Source: Kribbella sp. ALI-6-A (GTDB lineage: Bacteria; Actinomycetota; Actinomycetes; Propionibacteriales; Kribbellaceae). From it: a stretch of DNA of 64,000 nt. This document shows positions 29,063-36,994 of this stretch, piece by piece. The stretch is taken from NCBI RefSeq assembly GCF_001984195.1, contig NZ_MTQN01000010.1, forward strand, positions 434,001 through 498,000, in the 5' to 3' direction. A program made the translations under genes and the position numbers. The notes under the pieces are model-generated. The model was given only the letters and a program-made list of their open reading frames with translations, made no database searches and had not been told where the DNA came from. Position 1 is the stretch's first letter. Each line of letters begins with the position of its first letter.

Positions 29063-29847
29063 ATGACTGCGCCGATTCTGGTCACTGGTGGAACGGGAAC
29101 GCTCGGACGGAAGGTGGTCCGCGGCCTGCTGGACGCCGGCCGCGAGGTGCGAGTGCTCAGCCGCAGCGACCAGGCGCCGTACGACGGTGTCGAGGTCGTC
29201 GTCGGGGACTTGGCCACCGGCGATGGCGTCGACAAGGCCGTGCACGGCGTCGAGACGGTGGTGCACTGCGCCGGATCCGCGACCGGGGACGACGAGAAGG
29301 CCCGCCACCTGATCGCGGCGGCGGTTCCGGCCGGCGTACGGCACGTCGTGAACATCTCCGTTGTCGGCGCGAACACGCTGCCCGTGGTCAGCGGGCTCGA
29401 CCGGAAGATGTTCGGGTACTTCGCCGGCAAGCGCGGCGCCGAGCTGATCATCGAGCGGTCGGGCATCCCGTGGACCAACCTGCGGGCGACGCAGTTCCAC
29501 GAGCTGACCTTCACCGTCGCCGAGCAGCTGGCGAAGCTGCCGGTCGTGCCCGCGCCGAGCGGGTTCCGGATCCAGTCGGTCGACGCCGCCGCGGTGGCTG
29601 AGCGGTTGGTCGAGCTCGCGCTGGCGCGCCGCAGGGCCAGGTCGAGGACATCGCCGGACCGCGGACGTACACGTTCAAGGAGATGACGAGCGTCTATTTA
29701 CAGGCGATCGGCAAGCGTCGGCTGATGCTGCCGATGCCCCTGCCGGGCAAGGCGGCCGCGGCGTACCGGGCCGGCGCCAACCTGTCGCCGGGGCACGGGA
29801 CCGGTCGCACCTGGGAGGACTTCGTCGCCGCGAAGGTGGCCCGCTGA
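29063..29847 (+). pseudogene. NAD(P)-binding atypical SDR (NmrA-like) with one-base frameshift
   Basis: Starts MTAPILVTGGTGTLGRKVVR with a Rossmann loop and reads as an NmrA-like/atypical SDR for about 187 residues (...DAAAVAERLVELAL). Beyond this the frame turns into arginine-rich junk ending at 29686. The proper continuation (QVEDIAGPRTYTFKEM, ending WEDFVAAKVAR at 29847) is in another frame. Restoring one G in CTGGCGCG at about 29621-29628 would join them into a protein of about 261 residues. Either a recent inactivating deletion or a sequencing error. Confidence 0.8.
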
Positions 29848-29890
29848 CGACGTAGCCTCGACCGATCCACCGATCGGGAGGGGCAGACGG

Positions 29891-30247
29891 ATGACCGAAG
29901 CAGTGAACGAACTCGTCGTGAACCGGACGGACGGTCGCGAGGACGGCGAGGACTGGGCCGAGAACTACGAGGAACTGCCCGGCGGCGCCGGGATCTCGCT
30001 CATCTTCGAGTCCACCACCAAGGAGGGCGTCGGGCCGCGGCTGCACAAGCACCCGTACGCCGAGACGTTCGTCATCCGGCGCGGGTCGGCCACGTTCACC
30101 ATCGACACCACGGTGGTGGTCGGCCGGGCCGGGCAGATCCTGGTGGTCCCGGCCGGCACCCCGCACAAGTTCAAGACCAATCCGGGCGGCTACGAGGCCG
30201 TGCACATCCACGAGAACTCGTCGTTCGAGACCGAGTGGCTGGAGTAG
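29891..30247 (+). CDS. Cupin domain protein
   Basis: 118-residue single-domain cupin. Motif 1 reads GVGPRLHKHPYAETFVIRRG (metal-type His, His and Glu) and motif 2 GQILVVPAGTPHKFKTNPGG. The full set of His/Glu ligands suggests a bound metal, but small cupins of this kind have many or no known activities. AGGGG lies about 10 bases before the ATG. It starts 43 bases after the frameshifted SDR gene and could have shared its transcript. Confidence 0.85.
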   Translation: MTEAVNELVVNRTDGREDGEDWAENYEELPGGAGISLIFESTTKEGVGPRLHKHPYAETFVIRRGSATFTIDTTVVVGRAGQILVVPAGTPHKFKTNPGGYEAVHIHENSSFETEWLE

Positions 30248-30384
30248 ACGGCTCGACTGCCGACGACCGGCGAACGCCGCGTCCGGGAATGCATTGGTGA
30301 CCGATGTGTTGTGTTCTGCAACCGTTTGAAACGCGGCGATTTCGGTTGGGGAACAGTAGGTTCTTCCTCAGCAGTTGTTAAGGG

Positions 30385-30432
30385 TGGGACCGTACTATTT
30401 CGGTACGACCCACAGTGGGTCCCATCAGGAGG
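30385..30432 (+). promoter_or_regulatory. Promoter/leader with palindromes for the Bax-inhibitor gene
   Basis: TACTAT (30393-30398) is a -10 candidate lying in the loop of CGTAC...GTACG (30391-30407). Just after the expected start of transcription is a 15-bp palindrome GACCCAC-A-GTGGGTC (30407-30421), then the ribosome site AGGAGG (30427-30432). TGGGACC (30385-30391) can also pair with GGTCCCA (30418-30424). These look like an operator or a small folded leader; no regulator is evident. Confidence 0.45.
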
Positions 30433-30437
30433 ATGAC

Positions 30438-31277
30438 ATGCAGAGCAGTAACCCGGTTCTGAACCGGTCGAGTGCGTTCGCGCCTGGCCAGGGCCAGGCC
30501 TACCCCGGGGCCGCTCCGTACGGTCAGCCGGGTCCCTACGGCCAGCCTGGCCAGGGGTACGGCGGGCCGGGTATGCCGCCGCAGCAGCAGTACCAGAGTG
30601 CCGACAGCCGGCCGATGACGCTGGACGACGTGATCGTGAAGACCACGGTCACGCTGGCCGTGGTCGTCGCCGCCGCCGCGATCGCGTGGTGGATGATCCC
30701 GACGAGCCTGGTCACCCCGGCGTTCCTGGCCGGTGCGCTGGTCGGGTTCGCGCTGGCGATGGTGCTTTCGTTCTCGCGCAAGATCAACCCCGCGCTGCTG
30801 ATGGCGTACGCCATCGCCGAGGGCGTGTTCCTCGGGATCGGCAGCAAGTTCATCGCCAACTGGGTCGGTGACTCGACCATCGTCGTGCAGGCCGTGCTGG
30901 CCACGATGGTGACCGCGGGTCTGACCCTGGCGACGTACAAGTACTTCAACATCAAGGTGACGGCGCGCTTCACCCGGATGGTCATGGTCGCGACCATGGG
31001 CTTCGCGGGCGTGCTGCTGATCAACTTCGTGCTGAGCTTGTTCGGCATCGGCACCGGGATCTCCGGCATGGGCCCGCTGGGTCTGCTGTTCGCCGCGATC
31101 GGCGCCGGCCTGGCGGTGTTCAACCTGATCCTCGACTTCGACATGATCGAGCAGGGCATCAAGCACGGCGCCCCGCAGAACGAGGCCTGGCGGGCCGCGT
31201 TCGGCCTGACCGTCACGCTGGTCTGGCTGTACTGGAACCTGCTGCGCATCCTCGCGATCCTGCGCGGAGACAGCTGA
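30438..31277 (+). CDS. Bax inhibitor-1/YccA family membrane protein
   Basis: 279 residues. A cytoplasmic tail rich in Gly, Pro, Tyr and Gln (about residues 10-55) precedes seven transmembrane helices. Typical actinobacterial features include MTLDDVIVKTTVTLAVVVAA, the central AIAEGVFLGIGSKF and the C-terminal EAWRAAFGLTVTLVWLYWN. Family members are seven-helix channels or pH-sensitive calcium leak proteins; the bacterial role is poorly defined. The ATG at 30438 has AGGAGG at 5 bases. A strong terminator follows at 31320-31347. Confidence 0.9.
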   Translation: MQSSNPVLNRSSAFAPGQGQAYPGAAPYGQPGPYGQPGQGYGGPGMPPQQQYQSADSRPMTLDDVIVKTTVTLAVVVAAAAIAWWMIPTSLVTPAFLAGALVGFALAMVLSFSRKINPALLMAYAIAEGVFLGIGSKFIANWVGDSTIVVQAVLATMVTAGLTLATYKYFNIKVTARFTRMVMVATMGFAGVLLINFVLSLFGIGTGISGMGPLGLLFAAIGAGLAVFNLILDFDMIEQGIKHGAPQNEAWRAAFGLTVTLVWLYWNLLRILAILRGDS

Positions 31278-31319
31278 CCCCAGTAGCCCGGCCGTGAGGC
31301 CGCGCATCAACTGACACGC

Positions 31320-31347
31320 GGGCCGACCCTCAGGTGGGGGTCGGCCC
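31320..31347 (+). terminator. Rho-independent terminator after the Bax-inhibitor gene
   Basis: GGGCCGACCC (31320-31329) pairs with GGGTCGGCCC (31338-31347) across an 8-base loop and is followed by GTTTGTTG, a T-rich run that is notable in this GC-rich DNA. Confidence 0.85.
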
Positions 31348-31423
31348 GTTTGTTGTCGGGCAGAGGCGGGGTCGAAGAGGAAAGGCAACGACCTTCGCGG
31401 GGCGCAGGCCGCACAATGGTGAG

Positions 31424-31807
31424 ATGGCGAGCCGCGAAGAGATCCTGCTCCGATACCGCGCCTACCTCGACGCGTGCAATCGCCGGGACTGGAACGACAT
31501 CGGCTCGTTCGTCGGCGACGAGGTGCTGGTCAACGGGGTGAAACGGACCCGCGCCGAGTACGTCGAGGACGTGCGGCGGACGACGCGGATCTTCCCCGAC
31601 TACCAGTGGGAGCTGCGCCGGGCGGTGTACGACGGTGAGTGGCTGGCCGTGCACCTGTACGACACCGGGACCCGCTACTGGGAGTTCCTCGGCGCGGACG
31701 GGGACGGGTCGTCGGTCGCGACCGACGAGTTCGACATGTACCGCATCGTCGACGGGCTGATCGTCGAGGTCGAGGGCACCGCCGACAACGCCCGCCTGCG
31801 CGAGTGA
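31424..31807 (+). CDS. NTF2-like SnoaL/ester-cyclase-type protein
   Basis: 127 residues of the NTF2-like cone fold. Typical sequence: EILLRYRAYLDACNRRDWND, then VNGVKRTRAEYVEDVRRTTR, IFPDYQWELRRAVYDGEWLA and DEFDMYRIVDGLIVEVEG. It matches the predicted ester-cyclase/SnoaL-like group, which includes polyketide cyclases and many proteins of unknown role. No biosynthetic neighbours are present, so no function is assigned. Start ATG 31424 after a spacer following the terminator. Confidence 0.8.
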   Translation: MASREEILLRYRAYLDACNRRDWNDIGSFVGDEVLVNGVKRTRAEYVEDVRRTTRIFPDYQWELRRAVYDGEWLAVHLYDTGTRYWEFLGADGDGSSVATDEFDMYRIVDGLIVEVEGTADNARLRE

Positions 31808-31825
31808 CCGGGCCGAACACACAGC

Positions 31826-31857
31826 GAGCCCGCCCCTCCACCTGAAAGGGCAGGCTC
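31826..31857. terminator. Hairpin between convergent genes
   Basis: GAGCC-c-GCCC (31826-31835) pairs with GGGC-a-GGCTC (31848-31857), one mismatch, between the SnoaL-like gene and the convergent DUF4287 gene. It has no clear T run; probably a shared bidirectional terminator. Confidence 0.5.
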
Positions 31858-31887
31858 ACCGCGAAAAGTCGGCTCCTGTTCGGCTCG

Positions 31888-32118
31888 TCAGCCCATTCGC
31901 CGCTGCGCTTTGACCAGGTCGTATTCGTGCACGATGGCTGTGGCGTGCCCGTGAGCGAGGGCGTACTCGCTGGAAAGCCATCGCACCCTGTCGTCGAAGC
32001 GTGAGAACGACGGTCCGTCGTTCATCAGGCCGAACCACTCGGTCATCTCGCGTCCGGTGCACTCGGGCACCTTCTCCACCAGACGTTTGTGGGTTTCCTC
32101 GGAGTGGTTCAGGCCCAT
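31888..32118 (-). CDS. DUF4287 domain small protein
   Basis: 76 residues: MGLNHSEETHKRLVEKVPEC, EMTEWFGLMNDGPSFSRFDD and the C-terminal HATAIVHEYDLVKAQRRMG. The sequence matches DUF4287, a short helical family often found alone or fused to DUF5655; function unknown. The start at 32118 has GGGAGG 5-7 bases upstream on the minus strand. Convergent with the SnoaL-like gene. Confidence 0.8.
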   Translation of the reverse strand: MGLNHSEETHKRLVEKVPECTGREMTEWFGLMNDGPSFSRFDDRVRWLSSEYALAHGHATAIVHEYDLVKAQRRMG

Positions 32119-32282
32119 CGTCGCCTCCCGTCGTCGGGGTCGTGCGGTTGTTATCGACTGTGCATCAACGAACCCGTACAGGCAAGAGCTACCTGATGAA
32201 AGTCGCCGCTCAGCGGACGCGCGATTGTGCGACAGCCCTTTGTCCACAGGGGATTCGGGCCGGCGCACGAGACGGAACCAGG

Positions 32283-33353
32283 TCAGGACGGGCTGCCGGC
32301 CATCGACTTGCCGGCGTCGGGACCGCGGTCGCCGGTGCCGTCGGCGCCGGCCTGCGCGGAGACGGCTTCGTCGATGCGCTCGACCTCGGGCTTGGGGTGC
32401 CGCCGGCGGTGCCGGAGCTGGGCCCAGCGGCCGCGCGGACCGCGCTCACGCCCGGCGACCTCGGCCGCGGCGACCTCCGTACCGGCGGTGCGCACGGCCT
32501 GGACCGCCGCCTCGGCGATCGGCAGCACGGCCTCGCCGCGGAACGGCTCGGGATGCACGAACGACTCCGGGCCGACACCCACCGCGGCGGCCACCGACGG
32601 GAGCAGCGCGGCGGCGGCCGCGGCGTACCCGGTGACGGAGGGGTGGAAGCGGTCGGGGCCGAACATCCGGGGGTCGGTGCGGAACGCCTCGTTGAGCAGC
32701 GACCCCATCGAAACCGACCGCCCGCCGGCCTCGACCACGGCGATCGTCTGCGCGGCCGCGAGCCGCCGGCTCCAGGACCGGGCGACCTGCCGCAGCGGCG
32801 GCATGATCGGCCGGACCACGCCGAGATCCGGACAGGTGCCGACGACCACCTCGCAGTTGGCCGCGCGCAACCGCCGGACGGCGGCGTCGAGCAGCCGGAC
32901 CGAGGTCGACGGCGGCATCTGCGACTTCACGTCGTTGACGCCGATCAGGATCGCGGCGACGTGCGGGCCGGACAGCAGCGCGGTGTCGATCTGCGGCGCG
33001 AGATCGGTCGACTTCGCCCCCACCTTCGACACGTCGACGAGCCGGACCGGGCGCTTGGCCAGCTCGGCGAGACCGCAGGCCAGCAGAACGCCGGGGGTCT
33101 CGTCGGGCGAGGCCGTCCCGTATCCGGCCGCGCTGGAGTCGCCGATCATCGCGAGCGTGATCGGATGTCCTGGATACCGGCCGTACAGGCCGTCGCCCTT
33201 GGCCGGGTGCGCCTTCATCGGTCCGATCACGCGCTTGGCGTACCGCGCTTCCGCGGTCAGTACGCCGTACAGCGTCGCTCCGATCAGTCCGAGTCCCCCG
33301 CCACCGAAGGCTGCGGCCTGGGCCAGCCGCTTCGCGGCCCGGGCTGTGCTCAT
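32283..33353 (-). CDS. SGNH/GDSL hydrolase
   Basis: 356 residues. The GDS block is TLAMIGDSSAAGYG (nucleophile Ser), block III is ILIGVNDVKSQMPP (G-x-N-D), and block V is PDRFHPSVTGYA (Asp and His). An N-terminal hydrophobic helix (AAAFGGGGLGLIGATLYGVL) anchors or exports it. Its C-terminal 60 residues are charged and low complexity. Actinobacterial proteins of this shape are probable lipases/esterases or acetyl-ester hydrolases. Start 33353. Divergent from cbs with only 78 bases between them. Confidence 0.87.
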   Translation of the reverse strand: MSTARAAKRLAQAAAFGGGGLGLIGATLYGVLTAEARYAKRVIGPMKAHPAKGDGLYGRYPGHPITLAMIGDSSAAGYGTASPDETPGVLLACGLAELAKRPVRLVDVSKVGAKSTDLAPQIDTALLSGPHVAAILIGVNDVKSQMPPSTSVRLLDAAVRRLRAANCEVVVGTCPDLGVVRPIMPPLRQVARSWSRRLAAAQTIAVVEAGGRSVSMGSLLNEAFRTDPRMFGPDRFHPSVTGYAAAAAALLPSVAAAVGVGPESFVHPEPFRGEAVLPIAEAAVQAVRTAGTEVAAAEVAGRERGPRGRWAQLRHRRRHPKPEVERIDEAVSAQAGADGTGDRGPDAGKSMAGSPS

Positions 33354-33431
33354 ACCCCCAAGGATCACACGCAGTAGCGTTGAAGCAAGCGAAATAGGGG
33401 GAAACACGCAGCGTCCCATACAGTGAGATCT

Positions 33432-34802
33432 GTGCGCTACGCGAACTCACTCCTGGACCTGGTCGGCAACACCCCGCTGGTACGCCTGACGAACACGACC
33501 GACGGCGCCAAGCCGCTCGTGCTCGCCAAGGTCGAGTACTTCAACCCCGGCGGGTCGGTGAAGGACCGGATCGCGGTCCGGATGGTCGAGGCCGCCGAGG
33601 CCTCCGGCGAGCTCAAGCCCGGCGGCACGATCGTCGAGCCCACCTCCGGCAACACCGGGGTCGGGCTGGCGATGGTCGCGCAGCAGAAGGGCTACAAGTG
33701 CGTTTTCGTCTGCCCGGACAAGGTCAGCGAGGACAAGCGCAACGTGCTCAAGGCGTACGGCGCCGAGGTGGTCGTCTGCCCGACCGCGGTCGCGCCGGAG
33801 CACCCGGACTCCTACTACAACGTCTCCGACCGGCTGGTCCGCGAGATCGAGGGCGCCTGGAAGCCCAACCAGTACGCCAACGTGAACAACCCGATCTCGC
33901 ACTACGAGTCGACCGGCCCGGAGATCTGGGAGCAGACCGAGGGCAAGATCACCCACTTCGTCGCGGGCGTCGGCACCGGCGGCACGATCAGCGGCACCGG
34001 CAAGTACCTCAAGGAGGTCTCCGGCGGCAAGGTGCAGATCATCGGCGCGGACCCGGAGGGCTCGGTCTACTCCGGCGGCACCGGCCGGCCGTACCTGGTC
34101 GAGGGCGTCGGTGAGGACTTCTGGCCCGAGACCTACGACAAGACGATCGCCGACCGGATCATCGAGGTGTCGGACGCGGACTCCTTCGCGGTGACGCGGC
34201 GGTTGGCCCGCGAGGAGGCGATGCTGGTCGGCGGCTCGGCCGGGATGGCGGCGGCCGCGGCGATCCGGCTGGCCAAGGAGATCGACGACCCCGACGCGGT
34301 GATCGTCGTGCTGCTGCCCGACGGCGGCCGGGGCTACCTGACCAAGGTCTTCAACGACGACTGGCTGGCGCAGTACGGCTTCCTCGGGCACGCCCGGCAG
34401 GGCACCACGCTCGGTGAGGTGCTGGCCGGCAAGGACGGCAGCATGCCGCCGCTGGTGCACACCCACCCGCACGAGACGATCGCCGAGGCGATCGAGATCC
34501 TGCGCGAGTACAGCGTCTCGCAGATGCCGGTCGTCCGGGCCGAGCCGCCGGTGATGGCGGCGGAGGTGGCCGGGTCGGTGTCGGCCAAGACGCTGATGGA
34601 CGCGCTGTACACCGGCAAGGCCCGGCTGGCCGACATCGTCGAGCTGCACATGGACCCGGCGCTGCCCTCGCTGGGCGCCGGCGAGGAGGTCGCGAAGGCG
34701 GTCGCCCTGCTGGAGGACCGGGACGCGCTGATGGTGCTGGACGACGGCAAGCCGGTCGGCGTGCTGACCCGGCAGGACCTGCTGGCGCACCTGACCGTCT
34801 GA
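33432..34802 (+). CDS. cbs: Cystathionine beta-synthase
   Basis: PLP enzyme joining homocysteine and serine to cystathionine. 456 residues: catalytic fold-type II domain with PLP-lysine in NPGGSVKDRIA, TSGNTGVGLA, GTGGTISGTGKYLKE and GADPEGSVYSGG. A C-terminal CBS-domain pair follows from about residue 335 (MPPLVHTHPHETIAEAIEIL). Start 33432 matches the family N-terminus. TACAGT (33419-33424) is 7 bases upstream, so a leaderless message is likely; GTG 33423 is the alternative. With metB at 63.6 kb it supports reverse transsulphuration. Confidence 0.93.
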   Translation: MRYANSLLDLVGNTPLVRLTNTTDGAKPLVLAKVEYFNPGGSVKDRIAVRMVEAAEASGELKPGGTIVEPTSGNTGVGLAMVAQQKGYKCVFVCPDKVSEDKRNVLKAYGAEVVVCPTAVAPEHPDSYYNVSDRLVREIEGAWKPNQYANVNNPISHYESTGPEIWEQTEGKITHFVAGVGTGGTISGTGKYLKEVSGGKVQIIGADPEGSVYSGGTGRPYLVEGVGEDFWPETYDKTIADRIIEVSDADSFAVTRRLAREEAMLVGGSAGMAAAAAIRLAKEIDDPDAVIVVLLPDGGRGYLTKVFNDDWLAQYGFLGHARQGTTLGEVLAGKDGSMPPLVHTHPHETIAEAIEILREYSVSQMPVVRAEPPVMAAEVAGSVSAKTLMDALYTGKARLADIVELHMDPALPSLGAGEEVAKAVALLEDRDALMVLDDGKPVGVLTRQDLLAHLTV

Positions 34803-34838
34803 GCGCCGGACGCCGGCCGCTGGGGCCGTTCGAAGGTC

Positions 34839-34934
34839 CTAGCGGTCGACGACAGTGGGAACGATGGCGATCAGGACCGTGACCAGGATGCCGAGCACGA
34901 TCGCTGCTGTACCGAGGATCTGAAGGATTTCCAT
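34839..34934 (-). CDS. 31-residue single-span membrane micropeptide (paralogue A)
   Basis: Short frame beginning MEILQILGTAAIVLG and ending LIAIVPTVVDR, with one hydrophobic helix over nearly its whole length. GAAGG lies directly upstream of the ATG at 34934 on the minus strand. It is clearly paralogous to the peptide at 35107-35202: same length, same start pattern M-acid-hydrophobic-x-Q-I, same ending. The matching DNA around the stop (AGCGGTCGACGAC) shows a duplication. Function unknown. Confidence 0.6.
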   Translation of the reverse strand: MEILQILGTAAIVLGILVTVLIAIVPTVVDR

Positions 34935-35106
34935 ACCTTCAGCGTGCGCTCGCCGGCGGCGTTTTCCATCGGTCTCCGGGGTGGTCCTGAGGTCCTCCCG
35001 GGGTCGCATCCGGTTGCCTGCGGCTACACCTTTTGTTGCCTGGGGCAACACGCAGGACGACGCCCGGCGAGCCCCGAAGGCTCTCCGGACGTCGTGGGGC
35101 CGGGGT

Positions 35107-35202
35107 TCAGCGGTCGACGACCGACGGAACGATGGCGATCAGGGCGGTGATCACGACACCGCCGACGATGACGACTGCGCTCACGATCTGGAAGAGGTCC
35201 AT
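35107..35202 (-). CDS. 31-residue single-span membrane micropeptide (paralogue B)
   Basis: Begins MDLFQIVSAVVIVGG and ends LIAIVPSVVDR; one transmembrane helix. An in-frame ATG at 35211 would add three residues (MDD). It pairs with paralogue A about 170 bases downstream on the same strand. It follows the flavin monooxygenase gene by about 100 bases, though cotranscription is not shown. The conserved C-terminal IVP-S/T-VVDR is likely the functional tail. No known family recognised. Confidence 0.6.
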   Translation of the reverse strand: MDLFQIVSAVVIVGGVVITALIAIVPSVVDR

Positions 35203-35309
35203 GTCATCCATGGTGCTCCGCCACAGCGCCGCGGACATCGGTCCAAGGTCTCGTCTTCGGCTCATCCCTTGGTCGTACGCCGGCCCTCGACCGCTACGAC
35301 CAACGGTCT

Positions 35310-36761
35310 CTAGTGGACCAGCACGAAGTCGGCCGGATCCAGCCGGCGCGTCCGGCGCCAGTAGCCGACGGTGAACTCCGGCCAGATCGTCGAGTTGCGG
35401 CCCTGGTCGTCCAGGTACCAGCTGTTGCAGCCCGCCTCCCAGACCGTGTCGTCCAGTTGCTGCTGGATCTCGTCGACGAACCGCTCCTGGACCTCCTCGC
35501 GGACCTCGATCGACGCGGCCCGGCCGAGCAGGCGCAGCGCCTGCACGACGTACCGGACCTGGGCCTCGATCATGAAGACCATCGAGCTGTGGCCGAGGGC
35601 GGTGTTCGGGCCGACCAGGAGGAACAGGTTCGGGTAGCCGGCCACGGTGATCCCGAGATGCGCGCCGATGCCGTGCTGCTTCCAGTGGTCGGCCAGATCG
35701 ATGCCGTCCCGGCCGAGGATCCGCATCCGGGTCAGGTTGCCGGAGACCTCGAAGCCGGTACCCAGCACCAGGACGTCGGCCGGGCGCTCGGTGCCGTCGG
35801 CGGTGACCACGCCGGCCGGGGTGATCCGGCTGATCGGTGTGGTGACGAGGTCGACGGTGTCGCGGGTGAGCGCCGGGTAGTAGTCGTTGGACAGCAGGAT
35901 CCGCTTGCAGCCGATCTGGTAGTCCGGCGTCAGCTTGGCGCGCAGGACCGGGTCCTTCACCTGCTTGCGGAGATGGCGGCGGGCCTGCAGTTCCAGGCCT
36001 TTCATCAGCTTGGGGTTGCCCGCGAAGCCGAGACCGCGAGCCTCCAGACCCCAGAAGATGACGTCGCGGATCGCGCGCTGACCGGCCGGGAAACGCTCGT
36101 GCAGGGCTCGTTCGCGCGGTCCGATCGCCCGGTCGGGCTTCGGGGTGATCCAGGGTGCGGTGCGCTGGTAGACGTCCAGGTGCGCGGCCTGCTCCGCGAT
36201 CCGGGGCACGAACTGGATCGCGCTCGCGCCGGTCCCGACGACGGCGACCCGGCGGCCGGTCAGGTCCTGGCCGTGGTCCCAGCGGGCCGAGTGGAAGGCC
36301 GGTCCGGCGAAGCTGTCGAGGCCGGGCAGGTCGGGGATCTTCGGCTGGTGCAGGTTGCCGACGCCGGAGACCAGGACGCGGGCCTGCAGGGCCTCGCCGT
36401 CGTTGATCGTCACGGCCCAGCGGCCGCTCGCCTCGTCGAAGACGGCCTCGGTCACCTCGGCGCCGTACCGGATCCGGTCGGCGACGCCGTACTTGGTCGC
36501 GCAGTGCTCCAGGTAGGCGAGGATCTCGTCCCAGGGCGCGAACATCCGCCGCCAGTGCGGGTTCTGCTCGAACGAGAACGAGTAGAGGTACGACGGGATG
36601 TCGCAGGCGCAGCCGGGATAGGTGTTGTCCCGCCAGGTGCCGCCGAGGTGCTCGGCCTGCTCGAGTACGACGAAGTCCTCGATCCCGGCCGCGCGCAGCT
36701 TGATCGCCATGCACAAACCGGCGAACCCGGACCCGATGATCGCCACCTCGGTCTGCTCCAT
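35310..36761 (-). CDS. Flavin-containing (Baeyer-Villiger type) monooxygenase
   Basis: 483 residues. FAD-binding GSGFAGLCMAIKL is at the N-terminus. The Baeyer-Villiger fingerprint F-x-G-x3-H-x3-W-D is present as FAGPAFHSARWD, and NADPH-binding VVGTGASAIQFVPRI follows. ATG-like motif VLGTGFEVSG is near residue 340. Such enzymes insert oxygen next to ketones or oxidise N/S atoms with NADPH and O2. Divergent from a ferritin-like protein; the shared 28-bp palindrome at 36933-36960 overlaps a minus -10 candidate TATTCT. The start is 170 bases downstream of it. Confidence 0.88.
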   Translation of the reverse strand: MEQTEVAIIGSGFAGLCMAIKLRAAGIEDFVVLEQAEHLGGTWRDNTYPGCACDIPSYLYSFSFEQNPHWRRMFAPWDEILAYLEHCATKYGVADRIRYGAEVTEAVFDEASGRWAVTINDGEALQARVLVSGVGNLHQPKIPDLPGLDSFAGPAFHSARWDHGQDLTGRRVAVVGTGASAIQFVPRIAEQAAHLDVYQRTAPWITPKPDRAIGPRERALHERFPAGQRAIRDVIFWGLEARGLGFAGNPKLMKGLELQARRHLRKQVKDPVLRAKLTPDYQIGCKRILLSNDYYPALTRDTVDLVTTPISRITPAGVVTADGTERPADVLVLGTGFEVSGNLTRMRILGRDGIDLADHWKQHGIGAHLGITVAGYPNLFLLVGPNTALGHSSMVFMIEAQVRYVVQALRLLGRAASIEVREEVQERFVDEIQQQLDDTVWEAGCNSWYLDDQGRNSTIWPEFTVGYWRRTRRLDPADFVLVH

Positions 36762-36932
36762 GGGCGGAAGGTTACCGGCGGGTTGGGTGGGCTGACAGGG
36801 GCGCGCGGGGTTGTCTTCGGGGATGTGCCCCATCCGGTGCCTGATCGGCTCCGAATCTCCCCTGGTTCCCAGGAGTATGGCTTCCATGCGTAGGTGTGAA
36901 CGGTTTCACTTCTGGTGCCCCCTGAAATCGTT

Positions 36933-36960
36933 AGAATAAAGAACAACCGTTCTTTATTCT
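36933..36960. promoter_or_regulatory. Perfect 28-bp palindrome between divergent oxidase genes
   Basis: Arms AGAATAAAGAAC (36933-36944) and GTTCTTTATTCT (36949-36960) with spacer AACC. It is the most AT-rich sequence in the area. It contains a plus-strand -10-like TAGAAT (36932-36937) and a minus-strand TATTCT (36938-36933), so one bound repressor could control both directions. The size and symmetry are typical of TetR-family operators, but no TetR gene is adjacent. Confidence 0.7.
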
Positions 36961-36994
36961 GGTGACCTGCCCACTGTCTCGTGAGGAGGCGGAC

